Source of the DNA: Tubulanus polymorphus
Taxonomy: Eukaryota; Nemertea; Palaeonemertea; Tubulaniformes; Tubulanidae
Direction of reading: 5' to 3'
DNA: 64,000 bases
Assembly: GCF_964204645.1 (NCBI RefSeq)
Contig: NC_134033.1
Location: forward strand, 3,841,631-3,905,630
Below are positions 22,201 through 31,450 of this stretch, piece after piece. Each line of letters starts with the position of its first letter. The first letter of the stretch is position 1. The translations under genes were made by a program, and so were the position numbers. The notes under the pieces are model-generated. The model saw nothing but the letters and a program-made list of their open reading frames with translations, did no database searches and had not been told where the DNA came from.

Positions 22201-23927
22201 ATAAAGTTTTGGTGTTATTTCCATTGAAAGGTCATCCGTTTAAAGCTAAATTTCATGGTCCGTATGTAGTGCAAGAAAAAGTGAACGATGTGAATTATAT
22301 TGTTTCAACGCCTGACCGTAGAAAAGCTACTCAATTATGCCATGTTAATATGTTGAAACGTTACATAGATCGTCCACAGTCTCTCGGTATGATTTCAATT
22401 GCTGAAAATAATTCTAATGAAATATGTATTTCAAATTATATTGAAGATCCATTGCATCTAGAATCTGATTTCGATAGTTCTAAATTAGTTCCTATTGCAC
22501 CTGGTTTCAATAACAGCAAGGCAATAAACAATATAGATGAAAAAGTTTGTCATTTGGGTTCAAAAGAAAAAGATCAATTATTGCAACTTATTAACGACAA
22601 TAAGCATCTTTTTACAGATCAACCTGGTCTAACATCTTGGGCATCTCATGATGTCGATGTTGGGGATGCTACTCCTATCAAACAGCATCATTATAGAGTG
22701 AACCCACAAAAAGGTGAAATTATGAAACAGGAGGTTATTTCTATGATTAAAATGGCCGTAGCTGAGCCTAGTGAAAGTGAGTGGAGTTCTCCCTGCTTGC
22801 TAGTACCCAAACCTGGAGGTAAGTGGCGTTTTGTAACTGACTTTAGAAAAGTCAATGCTGTGACTAAGTCTGATAGTTACCCAATGCCACGAGTCGACGA
22901 TCTTATTGATCGCATTGGCCGAGCCAAATATGTCAGTAAATTCGACCTAACAAAAGGGTACTGGCAGGTACCTCTTTCTGAAAGAGCTAAAGAAATAAGC
23001 GCTTTTGTGACCCCTGACGGATTATTTCAATATCGTGTAATGCCTTTTGGCATGAAGAATTCTGCCCCCACCTTTCAGCGGTTAATGAACAAAGTAGTGC
23101 GCGGGCTAGTATGTGTTGTAGTATATTTGGATGATATCATTGTTTTTTCCGACACTTGGGAAGAACATCTACAACAAATAAAAGATCTGTTTCATAATCT
23201 CACCGAAGCTAATTTAACTGTTAATTTAGAAAAAAGCGAATTTGGTAAGGCCACAGTTAAATATCTAGGCCATATAGTGGGACAAGGTCAAGTACGCCCC
23301 ATAGATGCAAAAGTCAAAGCTATAATTGAGTATTCACCACCTTCTAACAAGCGTGACATCATGCGTTTTTTAGGAATGGCGGGATACTATAGAAAGTTTT
23401 GTAAAAATTTCGCACAAGTCACTGTTCCTTTGACCGAGTTGCTGAAAAAGGATGCAAAATTTGACTGGAGTGAAACTTGTGAGAAATCTTTTCAATCGGT
23501 AAAACATTTGTTGATGTCAACTCCTATTCTCGCAGCTCCAAATTTCGATAAACAATTCAAGCTTACTGTTGACGCCAGTGATTCGGGTGCTGGCGCAGTT
23601 TTAGCTCAAGATGATGATGACGGTTTAGAACATCCTTTGTGTTTCTTTTCAAAGAAGTTTGTAGCTGCGCAGAAAAATTACTCGACAATTGAGAAAGAAT
23701 GTCTGTCTATAATCTTAGCTTTGGAACATTTTGATGTTTATACAAGTATGAAAATCTTTCCAGTAGTTATATTTACAGATCACAATCCATTAACTTTCTT
23801 GTACAAGATGCAGAACAAGAATAAGCGTCTCATGGCTTGGAGTGTGATATTGCAGTCGTATGACTTAGACATAAGACACATTAAAGGACGCTGTAATGTG
23901 GTTTCAGATGCCCTTTCGCGCTCATAA
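19227..23927 (+). CDS. Gag-Pol polyprotein of Gmr1-like element
   Basis: A single open frame of about 1566 residues from ATG 19227 (the frame is open from 19203; ATG 19330 is another candidate). Approximate positions: coiled coil rich in Glu/Arg 120-165; capsid/SCAN-like helices 175-340; zinc knuckle CNYCKKSGHTLSTC 382; aspartic protease with RDTGAS 463; integrase HHCC module 705-750 (GHLGVTKTY, CRPCQESGK); DDE residues in ICDCVGPL 777, QSDQGSNF 835 and ALERFHQTL 870; GPY/F module 1010-1045; reverse transcriptase with YLDD 1299; RNase H starting at VDASDSGAG 1447 and ending near DALSRS. No stop or frameshift, so this copy may be functional. No chromodomain and no env. Confidence 0.95.
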   Translation: MKRGKVFAVLLLLSVLFYKGTVPFHIWYRFGLVDMLPSVESFIDSPSSEQIETLRKSELVQLAEHYNVSFRKSQKKEHIKLCIIEHCVKSGLLSDVEMQQAIPEKTENEAGETEATLIRRMELEFEAKERERERKHQLEIKRLESEHQLRFLELESRAPQGFPAHRNEFDVTRHIRLVPKFQEAEIDKYFLHFEKVANNLKWPRECWTLLLQSVLIGKAQEAYSSLYAEESADYDIVKTAILKAYELVPEAYRQKFRNRKKSPNETYVEFAREKETLFSRWCDSKDVKDYDSLKQLLLVEEFKQCINSDIRTYVDEQKIDSLSKAASSADDYALTHKISFESSSASNFPASDSRNVSKFQRNFNNHSNTQNWTQSRRNKGIWCNYCKKSGHTLSTCFSLQKKNERGENQRSETKPIGLTATQRIKSNPAVQPLYSKSYNPFIVDALLSFESTDEPVSIKLLRDTGASQTLMLESLLPLSGSTFIGEHVLIRGVGSEIIKVPLHRVYLDSDLVRGSVVVGVQSSLPILGVSMLLGNDLAGGRVHINPLVTTDPLLNVDTESLEKTYPGIFPSCVTTRAMSRCADKIMGSKPCLENKEFSNEMVDLSDSFLGRIFDETSTGFISSNKDVSSRSNLIDLQNVEPEFKTFLNSASDSIESLTGTPSGYYFQSGVLMRKWRPPDVPASNEWKVYHQIVVPTPYRNDILSLAHETSLAGHLGVTKTYNKVLNHFFWPGLKRDVQNFCASCRPCQESGKPNQIIPPAPLIPIPAFGEPFAEVICDCVGPLPKTKSGFQYLLTIMCKATRFAEAIPLRNITAPLICKALVKFFTLFGLPTSVQSDQGSNFVSNIFQQVMYQLGIKQNISSAYHPESQGALERFHQTLKTMLRTYSTQHEKDWDEAVPFLLFAMREAVQESLGFSPFELVFGHQVRGPLKLIKERWLDKTDEINLLTYISNFKERLYSAWECARMHLKQAQGRMKTWYDKKARNREFKKDDKVLVLFPLKGHPFKAKFHGPYVVQEKVNDVNYIVSTPDRRKATQLCHVNMLKRYIDRPQSLGMISIAENNSNEICISNYIEDPLHLESDFDSSKLVPIAPGFNNSKAINNIDEKVCHLGSKEKDQLLQLINDNKHLFTDQPGLTSWASHDVDVGDATPIKQHHYRVNPQKGEIMKQEVISMIKMAVAEPSESEWSSPCLLVPKPGGKWRFVTDFRKVNAVTKSDSYPMPRVDDLIDRIGRAKYVSKFDLTKGYWQVPLSERAKEISAFVTPDGLFQYRVMPFGMKNSAPTFQRLMNKVVRGLVCVVVYLDDIIVFSDTWEEHLQQIKDLFHNLTEANLTVNLEKSEFGKATVKYLGHIVGQGQVRPIDAKVKAIIEYSPPSNKRDIMRFLGMAGYYRKFCKNFAQVTVPLTELLKKDAKFDWSETCEKSFQSVKHLLMSTPILAAPNFDKQFKLTVDASDSGAGAVLAQDDDDGLEHPLCFFSKKFVAAQKNYSTIEKECLSIILALEHFDVYTSMKIFPVVIFTDHNPLTFLYKMQNKNKRLMAWSVILQSYDLDIRHIKGRCNVVSDALSRS

Positions 23928-24077
23928 TATCATGTAATAATTAATGTGTAATGTATTGTTGAAATATTCCGAATTGTTATGATCTGAAGATTAAATATGT
24001 GTTTGTTTGTATTTTTGTCGAATTTTGTAGAATGTATGTACATGTATTTTTTCTAGAAATACATCTCTGAATCTTTT

Positions 24078-24088
24078 AAGGGTGAGGG
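24078..24088 (+). promoter_or_regulatory. Polypurine tract of Gmr1-like element
   Basis: aagggtgaggg lies directly upstream of the 3' LTR, the expected position of the plus-strand priming site. The 23928-24077 stretch before it is non-coding. Confidence 0.7.
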
Positions 24089-24403
24089 TGTTACCCAGTT
24101 GTGTTACCCAGTTATTGAATAGTTATGGTATGTATAGTGTTTATACGGTATACTGACTTCAGTCTGTTATAAGTGTGAATGATTCAGTGTACTTTATACT
24201 TGACTTACCCCTATAAACTGTACCTATATAAATATCTGTTGACTGACCACAGAGAGTCCCAGCCACAGTACTTTAATAAATGTACGTGCTTTGTAATATT
24301 ATACGTCTGGAGTCGTCGTTAGTTTTATGGGTTTTAGTTCGACCCTGGAGCTTGGATCCGAAAAAGAATTGGGTATTTCGGCCCTGGAGTTTCATCCGTA
24401 ACA
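24089..24403 (+). repeat. 3' LTR of Gmr1-like element
   Basis: 315 bp matching 18834-19148 with no difference seen. It ends ccgtaaca, and the host element's pol sequence resumes after ACAA. Confidence 0.95.
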
Positions 24404-24407
24404 ACAA

Positions 24408-27339
24408 CCATCCACCAATAAAGCACAGCCCTTATCGTAAATCGCCTCCAATGAGGAAAATTGAGCAGGAATTAGTATCAGAGATGTTGGAAGCAAATAT
24501 TATCAGGCCTAGCAATAGCGCATGGGCATCACCAACGGTTTTGATTCCTAAACCCGACGGTACATATAGGTTTTGCGTTGATTACAGAAAATTGAACAAC
24601 GCAACCGTAAAGGATTCCTATCCTATCCCTAGGATCGATGATACCTTGGATTCATTGGGCCAGAAAAAGGCAAAATATTTCACTACGCTCGATTTGATGT
24701 CCGGATATTGGAACATTGAGATGCATGAAAATTCTAAGGACAAAACGGCATTTGTAACTCATTCTGGTCTATATGAATTTAACAAGTTAAGCTTCGGTCT
24801 GTGCAATGCCCCTAGTACTTTTCAGCGTTTGATGGAAACCCTGCTCCGGACACAACAGTGGGAAATTTGTTTAATTTATTTAGATGACGTAATCATATTT
24901 TCTCCAACATTTGAGCAACATTTATTGGACATTGAATCAATCTTTCGGAAAATGCGGGCAGCTGGATTGAAACTCAAAATTTCAAAATGCAAATTCGCCC
25001 AATTCTCAGTTAAATATCTAGGTCATATTGTATCTGCAGATGGTATTAGGCCCGATCCCTCAAAAACTGCTATTATTAATAATTACCCTGTTCCTCGGAC
25101 ACTCTCCGAGCTACGTACATTTATGGGAATCTGTACATACTATCGCCGTTTTGTAAATAATTTTGCCAAAATTGCCGTGCCCTTATATCGGCTCACGAAA
25201 AAGGACGTTCCTTTTGATTTCAATTTCGAGTGTGTATCTGCTTTTAATCGCTTGAAAGAGGCCTTGATGAAGGAACCAGTTTTAGCTTTTCCCCGGTTTG
25301 ATATCCCTTTTTCTATACATACTGATGCAAGTAATACTGGAATTGGCATGGTCCTTTCACAAACAATAGATGGCGAAGAACACCCCATATGTTTTGACGG
25401 CAGACCTTTAAATAAAGCAGAGTTGAACTATTCAACTACAGAAAAAGAATGCCTCGCTATTGTTCAAGGAATTCGTAAATTCAGACCCTATATACATGGC
25501 AATCGTTTCGAGATAATTACAGACCACCACGCCCTCTCATGGCTCAGGAGTAACAAAAATGCTCCTGGTCGAATCGGGCGTTGGGCTCTGGAATTACAGG
25601 ATCTGGACTTTACGGTCACATACCGCAAAGGAAAAATCCACAACAATGCAGACACCCTTTCACGCTGTCCTTTCAACTCTGTTTGCACCATATCATTATA
25701 TAACGAGGTCTCCTTAAAACAACCGGGTCGTAACGCACTGTCCGATTCTGATCATTGCAGTTTCACTGAGGTCTGTACAATTTGTGATCCGATTGTCGAC
25801 GTAACGGATATTCGGAGACAACAAGAAAAAGATGATTGGGCGGGAAAAATGTTATCGTATCTCGAGTCAAAAACCCTCCCCATCGATGAGAAAGAGGCTC
25901 GAGATATCGCCCTCCATTCTGACCATTATTTTGTCGGCAATGGAAAGCTGCTCTATCATGTGTGGAACCACAAAAAGACCAAGGAGCCAAAGGCTATTCA
26001 ACTGTACCTTCCTGAGACCCTTATTCCGGATGTACTCACTGCATGTCACGATTCATCAATTGGTGGTCATTATTGTTTCAAGAAAACCTTGGGTGTCATT
26101 CAAAAACGATATTTCTGGTTAGGAATGACACGGGATATATGCAATTGGATTGAAACGTGCAGTGAGTGCAACAGCAAGAAGGTTCCCACTAGGTCCACGC
26201 AGCCACCACTCGTCCCTATGCCCATCGCCGAAAGACCTTTTGACCGATTAGGGGTTGATTGTGTCGGTCCGCTTCCAGAGACGTCATCAGGTCAAAAGTA
26301 TATCGTCGTTTTCATGGATTATCTAACTCATTGGCCCGAAGCTTTCGCAACGAAATCCATCGAAGCCCCAGAGGTTGCAAATCTCCTATTTAACGAGATT
26401 CTTTGCAGGCATGGATGTCCACGAGTTTTGCATTCTGACCGAGGCACCAATTTTCTATCTGAAGTGGTTAAATCTGTTTGTAAACAAATGGGTACATCTC
26501 AAACCCATACTAGCAGTTTTCATCCCCAATGTGATGGTCTTGTGGAAAAGTTTAATGGTACACTGGTTACTCGGCTAGCATTTCAGGCTAATGTCCGTCA
26601 GACCGACTGGGACAAATTTATACCGGCAGCTTTATTTTCCTATCGAGTTAGCCCCAGTATGTCTACAAAAAGTTCGCCGTTCCAGATGCTCTATGGCCGT
26701 AAACCAGTCCTACCTATCGATTCAGCCCTCTTACTCCCAGCTTCTAAACTCGTAGCGCACAGCCATGAAGAATATTTACAGACCTTACAACAAAAATTCC
26801 AATTAATCCACACAGAAGCCATTGCTAACCAACTTACTAGTCAGGATAAAATGAAAGTCCAGTATGACAAGAAATCACGTGATATCAGTTTTGAAATTGG
26901 CGAAAAAGTTTATTTGTATAAGCCTAAGATCAGTCGTAACGGCCTATCTAAAAAGTTAATGCACCCCTACACGGGACCGTACATTATACATGATAAAATT
27001 CCAGCCGGAAATTTAAAACCCGTTACGTATAAGTTACAAACATTGGACGGTAAACTCTTGTCATCGTCTGAGCATGCCAGTAAATTAAAGAAATTTTTAG
27101 GGCCTGAGTCAAGACTGATAAAAGATCATCCTAAACCTGCAACACTGGAACCAGATCAGTTTCTCGTGGAGAAAATACTAGCAAAAAGGAGTTATGCCAA
27201 GAAAACATACTATCTGATTCGCTGGCTGGGCTTTCCTCCGTCAGAAGATAGTTGGGAACCAGAAGAAAACATCGATGACCCCAACCTCATCAGGCAATTT
27301 AATGCTACTCACAATCCGCGGGCTCGATATATTCATTAG
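24408..27339 (+). CDS. Pol of outer element: RT, RNase H, integrase, chromodomain
   Basis: Continuation of the pol frame that stops at 18833; the frame is open to 27339. Reverse transcriptase carries YRFCVDYRKLN, LDLMSGYWNIEM and the catalytic YLDD at about 24877. RNase H carries HTDASNTGIG at about 25318. Integrase has an HHCC finger (CHDSSIGGHY, CSECNSKK) and DDE residues in GVDCVGPL (26250), HSDRGTNF (26430) and LVEKFNGTL (26540). The C-terminus is a canonical chromodomain (VEKILAKR, YYLIRWLGFP, SWEPEENI; 27165-27290), which places the element with chromodomain-bearing Ty3/gypsy lines. Apart from the nested insertion, no break is visible in this half. Confidence 0.93.
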
Positions 27340-27892
27340 CTCTTTGTTTCGATATACTGTTCCGTTGAATTACACAACAACGCCCAGCTCGGACAAATCT
27401 ACTCACGATCTGTTAATAGAGATAATTAAGACCGATCATTTCATCCTTGCATTTTCAATTGTATTATTTTTATTCGTAATAAGAACTGTTGCTTGCGACA
27501 TAGCAAAATGTGTCGTGACGGTAAAAAGGCTTTGCAAAATCAAATTATTCGCGCATGGTACCGAGATAGTCTTACGAGCATCAAATATGGACCAACAAGT
27601 GCATGTGAAATTACAAACCTTGCCTGGTTGTGTCCATAGTTATAAGTTAGTCGGAGAAACTGCGCCAATCGAAATAAGTAATGTCGTCTATTGCCCACGT
27701 CCGAAGATCGATTGTAACTGGGGAAGTCTACGCGTCGTTCACGTGGAATCGGATCTAGAAATGGAGCTCCCACGACAAATACCCGTTTCCTGGATACAAG
27801 CGCTATCGTTTCGGTCCTTGACGGCCACACCAAAAATGGACGTTCAATTAGACATACGCGACATTAATACACGAGATATACAAGTGGTGTGA
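27275..27892 (+). CDS. Third ORF of outer element, single-pass membrane protein
   Basis: 205 residues from ATG 27275. It overlaps the end of pol by 65 bp in a different frame and lies where env sits in env-bearing elements. It has one strong hydrophobic segment at residues about 52-69 (FILAFSIVLFLFVIRTVA), then a C-terminal domain of about 125 residues with several cysteines (CVVTVKRLC, LPGCVHSY, YCPRPKIDC). There is no signal peptide, furin site or fusion peptide that I recognise. Some Ty3/gypsy elements have unclassified ORFs here. Function unknown; an env-derived remnant or an accessory membrane protein are both possible. Confidence 0.6.
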   Translation: MTPTSSGNLMLLTIRGLDIFISSLFRYTVPLNYTTTPSSDKSTHDLLIEIIKTDHFILAFSIVLFLFVIRTVACDIAKCVVTVKRLCKIKLFAHGTEIVLRASNMDQQVHVKLQTLPGCVHSYKLVGETAPIEISNVVYCPRPKIDCNWGSLRVVHVESDLEMELPRQIPVSWIQALSFRSLTATPKMDVQLDIRDINTRDIQVV

Positions 27893-28489
27893 CCGCGGTT
27901 TCAGTTATTTTTAATCACGCCATATTCAACTTACATATTATACGTTTTGTATTTTCATATTTTTCTTCTTATTGTGTATCATTAATAATTTTTTTTGTTT
28001 CCTCGTAATCGGTTATTGTAACTTTAATAGTGTATGATTGGTAAAATTCAGTTTTAATTTAATAAAGGATATTCAATCTAGTATCGATCACCAGCCGTAA
28101 GTGGATGTAGAGGTTATGGACGTGAACGGCGAGAGTATAGGAATCGTTGAAAGGCATTTGGTATCAGTTATACTGGGTTATATTTTATTTATGCATTATT
28201 CTATTTGTTGATAATCTATGATAATTGTAATTTACTTATTTCGTTAATTTACTTCATCCGTCTTTGGGTACTCAGTTTCTTTTATATTTGGCATATTCGT
28301 TATCTTTATCTACATATGTATTTTATATTATTACCTTTTTTTGTTTATGTAAATTGTTTTTTTTTTTGTATTTAAAATTCTTTTTTTAACCACCCTTTCC
28401 TCAACTATAAAACTTGTATAATGCTTTCATTTTAATGTAATTTTTTTATTTGTAAGTTCGAGTCGAACTTTTAAGAAAGGGGAGGGCTA
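27893..28489 (+). other. 3' untranslated region of outer element
   Basis: AT-rich, no gene. It ends in a purine-rich tract (aagaaaggggaggg, about 28473-28486) that should prime plus-strand synthesis immediately before the 3' LTR. Confidence 0.7.
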
Positions 28490-28822
28490 TGTTAGGCATA
28501 AGCCGTATTTACTATATATTTGTTAAGCTTCTTATAGTCTTAGTATTATAGTCATGGAGATGGTCAAACAGATTATGCGCGATTAGCATGATCAGGCAGT
28601 CGTTGACCAACTCCATGACTACACAGTATTTGTTTATACTTTCATTGAAATGTATAAAATGGATTTGTAATATGGTTTCGGGGTCACTCTCGATCTGACT
28701 CTCGATTCGACACTTTCACTATCGTCAATAAACTGGAATCATCATCATACTCGTAAACTAACGTGTCTCTTTGCGGATCGATCTTGGTTGTTTGGAGGAT
28801 TCAGGAATCTTAAAGTTTTAAA
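28490..28822 (+). repeat. 3' LTR of outer Ty3/gypsy element
   Basis: 333 bp. It differs from 15097-15429 by cactatcg in place of cactctcg and by a C-to-A change next to the last base. The Polinton capsid sequence resumes after the ATCA duplication. Confidence 0.95.
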
Positions 28823-28826
28823 ATCA

Positions 28827-29530
28827 TATAATAATGAAAATCCTTGATTGTATTGAGTTTGAATTATACTTGAAATATTTTCATCAGTTACTGTATCATA
28901 TTCTAAACATATATTCGATAATTTATAACTCCTATCTTTATTAACGCTAGATATTACAATTTCATTTACAGGAGCAAATGTTATTTCGAATATAACATCT
29001 TCTTGAATTGCATATTTATATAAAGGTGCATTGTTATTTATCAATTCAAAGTCTAATGGAATTTTATATTTGCTTCCATATATACTTTTTATCAATTTAT
29101 CTACAGCATTAGTTAATATTGCATTATGCGCTTCTGATCTTAATTTATTTTGGTTTTCTGATTGGATTCCTTGAAATATCATATTATTTCTATTTTCTTT
29201 AGTTAACCATAAATCTTTATAATGCATAAATAAATTATAATCATCTAATGTTTCTGGACCAATCTTTATTGTTAACTTTTTAATCAAATACCTTCCAACA
29301 TTATCAACAACATTATTATTATTATTACCGATTACTTTTATATCGGCTGATAAATAAATACTATTTGGAACATAAAAAGTATTTTGTGTTAATCTCGGAA
29401 TTCTAACATATAAAGTTTCATCGGGATTAATATTAGAAGGGTTATGAGTAATTATATGATGTGATCTTTCTGATTTAATAGCATTAGATATTCTATGATT
29501 CTTAGAAGGATTGATATAACTCCCACTCAT
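28827..29530 (-). CDS. Polinton major capsid protein, 5' part (split by an LTR element)
   Basis: ATG at 29530 (MSGSYINPSKNHRISN). The sequence shows features of double jelly-roll Polinton/adintovirus capsid proteins: ETLYVRIPRLTQNTFYVPNS near the start, VGRYLIKKLTIKIG, DDYNLFMHYKDLW and an IPLDFELINNNAPLYKYAIQ stretch. The family forms the icosahedral shell. The frame is intact up to the LTR junction; the gene continues at 15096. A second, broken copy lies at 62793-63596. The full length, about 412 residues, is slightly short for the family. Confidence 0.85.
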
Positions 29531-29555
29531 TTATTTATTTAACAAAAAAATTAAT

Positions 29556-29873
29556 TATTTATTTTTTATCATGTTTACTAGCCCAAAAATAATAGCACTT
29601 ACAACTGTAATTAAAAATAAAATAATATGTTCAGCAGCAAAGTTAATAATGTTTCCTGTTTTTTTATATAAAACCAACAATTGATGCAATAATTCCGGGT
29701 AATGCTGCAGCAGATTTTTTAGATAGTTCTCATAAATATTTTGCTAATTTCTTTAAACCATCCTTAACTTTAGCTTGTATAGAATTATTATCTGGAGGTT
29801 TATGCGGTTTATTGGGAGTAGGAGTAGATTTCAAAGCATTTCATATAGCTAAACCAATTGTTGTAAACAACAT
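29556..29873 (-). pseudogene. Decayed Polinton membrane-protein gene upstream of the capsid gene
   Basis: Homolog of the intact frame at 62450-62773. It begins ATG at 29873 but meets TGA after about ten codons, another stop in the KYL-ELSKKSA segment, and a frameshift in an A-run. Recognisable remnants include ELSKKSA and LPGIIASIV, and the C-terminal hydrophobic anchor survives only as DNA. Position and size suggest a small virion membrane protein. The same gene order is kept in both Polinton copies. Confidence 0.75.
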
Positions 29874-29933
29874 AGTTACAGCTGTTAGAATTGAAAGAAT
29901 TGTTATTCCTTCAAACTGGAATAATAATTTTAT

Positions 29934-30918
29934 TCAATCTTTCAATAATATTTTAGAATCTGGTTTTATCAACAAATCTTTAAAAACATATTTTAATCTT
30001 TTAAATTTACTACCATATTCTTTTAATAATATATCTCTTTCACCTTTCAGTACTTCTAAATTATCTTTTAAATTATAAATTTCTTTTTCTAAATATGCAT
30101 TTCTTTTTTTGAATTCGATTTCTTCAATAACTTTATTATCTCTATCTAATTTTAATTGTTCTATTTCTTTATTTTTATCAGTTAATTCTTTTTCTAAAGT
30201 TCTAATTTTAAAATCTCTTATACTTTTATCATGCGCAATTTTATCAGATGCAAGTCTTATACTAATAATTTCTCTAATTGCTTTATCAGAAAATATATCT
30301 AAATCTTCTAATTCTTGATCTGTTGCATCAATTAATTTATTCGGTAAAAGTTTTTCAATTGGAACTTTATTTGATTTAAGTTTACTAGTTTTGGAAGTTA
30401 TATTTTGTTCGGAAGTTGTTTCTGTTTCTTGATTATCATCGATTATTTTAAATAAGTCATCAATTTTTTGACTAAATACTCTTATATTATCCTTTCTTTC
30501 TTCTTGTGTAACATCAGTTATTTCATTACTATTACTTAATTTTATCTGGTTTTAACTTAAGCAAAGTTGATTCCGCTAATATTTTATTTAGTCTTGCTCT
30601 TTGATCAGTGATATCAATATAATAATCACCATCCAAATGATAATAATATTTACCTTTAAAAAGTTTTAAATCTTTTACTAAAAGTCTGGCGCCTCTGTTA
30701 TTCATATTATATCCAGATCTTTCAAATGCAGGTTGGAATTTATGTATAAATTCTTTATATTCTAAATCTTGTTTTGATAAACCTTGATTTTCATTTTCAG
30801 GAGCTATTCTCGATGTAGTTCTGTTATCATGTTCATCTGTTGATGGGGCGGCAACAACTCCAGGCGGAGGAACTGCGGCATCAATTGGAATTGATGCAGC
30901 ATTGTTTGCTAGAGATCT
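29934..30918 (-). pseudogene. Long coiled-coil Polinton ORF, frameshifted and lacking a start
   Basis: Two open minus-strand frames with no stops join at a one-base shift near 30532-30540. The upstream frame (30532-30918) has an Ala/Pro linker (IPIDAAVPPPGVVAAPS) and a small domain (ARLLVKDLKLFKGKYYYHLD). The downstream frame (29934-30540, about 200 codons) is a Lys/Glu-rich coiled coil (RTLEKELTDKNKEIEQLKLD). Neither frame has a usable ATG at its start, so ordinary ORF calling misses them. It lies two genes upstream of the capsid gene. Function unknown; a minor virion or scaffold-like protein would be a guess. Confidence 0.6.
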
Positions 30919-30960
30919 TCACAATATGGAAGCTGTCGAATTTCATGTATAAGCTGATTA

Positions 30961-31135
30961 CAGTCAACCCCCAATATACCGCCCTCCGATTAGGCGGCAC
31001 CCCTGCTTAAGGCCATGTTTTTCTCTCGGATATTTTTAATTAAATACATGAAAATCATCCCCGATATAACACCATACTGTCTATACCGCCAAAAGCGTTA
31101 AGTACCAATGTGGGTGTTATAGCGAGGGTTGACTG
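30961..31135. mobile_element. 175-bp MITE with TA target site (Tc1/mariner-pogo type)
   Basis: Inverted ends CAGTCAACCC...GGGTTGACTG flanked by TA on both sides (30959-30960 and 31136-31137). The terminal sequence resembles that of Tigger/pogo-derived MITEs. No coding sequence. It lies where recognisable Polinton sequence fades out. Confidence 0.75.
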
Positions 31136-31137
31136 TA

Positions 31138-31450
31138 TAATCAATGTTGTGTAAGAACAAAGAAAACATAAATAGTAAATCTGCTTTACGATTGCTGGAT
31201 TTGGACTTGTTTAATTAGTACTCCTTAATATTTGGATAATTCGCCTCTTCTCTCTGTTTAGAATGTGTGATTTTATTTTCATATATACGTTTCCATGGTT
31301 ACTGTTGTCCTAATACATGGTGATAGGCGTAATTGCTGTTGTATTTCAATAATTTCTGAGATAGAAATGTTAAAGGGGAGGTCCCAGGAACCAGGGTAGA
31401 ATTTGGTCATGTCATGGATTTTTATTTTCTTGATTTTGAATGAAACCCTA
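31138..31450. other. Intergenic, nothing recognised
   Basis: About 310 bp between the MITE and the next DNA transposon. The short open frames lack domains. Confidence 0.5.

Larger units (their letters stand above)
18834..24403 (+). mobile_element. Gmr1-like Ty3/gypsy retrotransposon (integrase before RT), nested
   Basis: 5570 bp with 315-bp LTRs that look identical by eye, flanked by ACAA (18830-18833 and 24404-24407). It sits in the outer element's pol gene; removing it and one ACAA restores the outer reading frame. One long ORF holds gag, protease, integrase, reverse transcriptase and RNase H in that order. Ordinary Ty3/gypsy elements carry integrase last. The reversed order with Ty3-type domain sequences is the mark of the Gmr1 clade. 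It is probably the youngest insertion in the window. Confidence 0.95.
15097..28822 (+). mobile_element. Ty3/gypsy LTR retrotransposon with chromodomain (outer)
   Basis: A complete element bounded by direct LTRs and flanked by ATCA (15093-15096 and 28823-28826; AATCA is also possible if the last LTR base is excluded). Order: LTR, primer site at 15431, gag, protease, then a nested element, reverse transcriptase, RNase H, integrase, chromodomain, a third ORF, a purine tract (about 28473-28488) and the LTR. Without the nested element it is about 8.2 kb. The LTRs differ at one internal base and at the last-but-one base, so the insertion is young. It lies in opposite orientation to the capsid gene it interrupts. 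Confidence 0.95.
8160..30950 (-). mobile_element. Polinton/Maverick element with nested LTR insertions; right end truncated
   Basis: An AT-rich, virus-like element with genes mainly on the minus strand: packaging ATPase, chromodomain integrase, small membrane proteins, HNH nuclease, zinc-finger ORF, major capsid protein and decayed ORFs beyond it. The left end is sharp: it starts AGTAATAGGGG within a host exon that is intact in the paralog at 58.9 kb. Polinton ends typically begin AG. Removing the nested LTR element (15097-28822) leaves about 9 kb, short for the family. No protein-primed DNA polymerase B or cysteine protease is visible, and no matching right terminal repeat was found, so the copy is incomplete and not autonomous. 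The right boundary is approximate; recognisable element sequence fades before a MITE at 30961. Confidence 0.85.

Noticed and set aside
24280-24407. N-terminal extension of the outer pol frame
   Set aside because: These codons lie in the Gmr1-like 3' LTR and are joined to pol only by the nested insertion.
27275-27892. Retroviral-type envelope gene
   Set aside because: No signal peptide, cleavage site or fusion peptide was seen; only the position and one membrane helix fit, so it is left as an unknown ORF.
29812-30318. Two plus-strand ORFs in the Polinton
   Set aside because: They are antisense shadows of the minus-strand coiled-coil and membrane-protein genes; their Ser/Leu/Phe-rich composition reflects reverse-complemented Lys/Glu/Asn codons.
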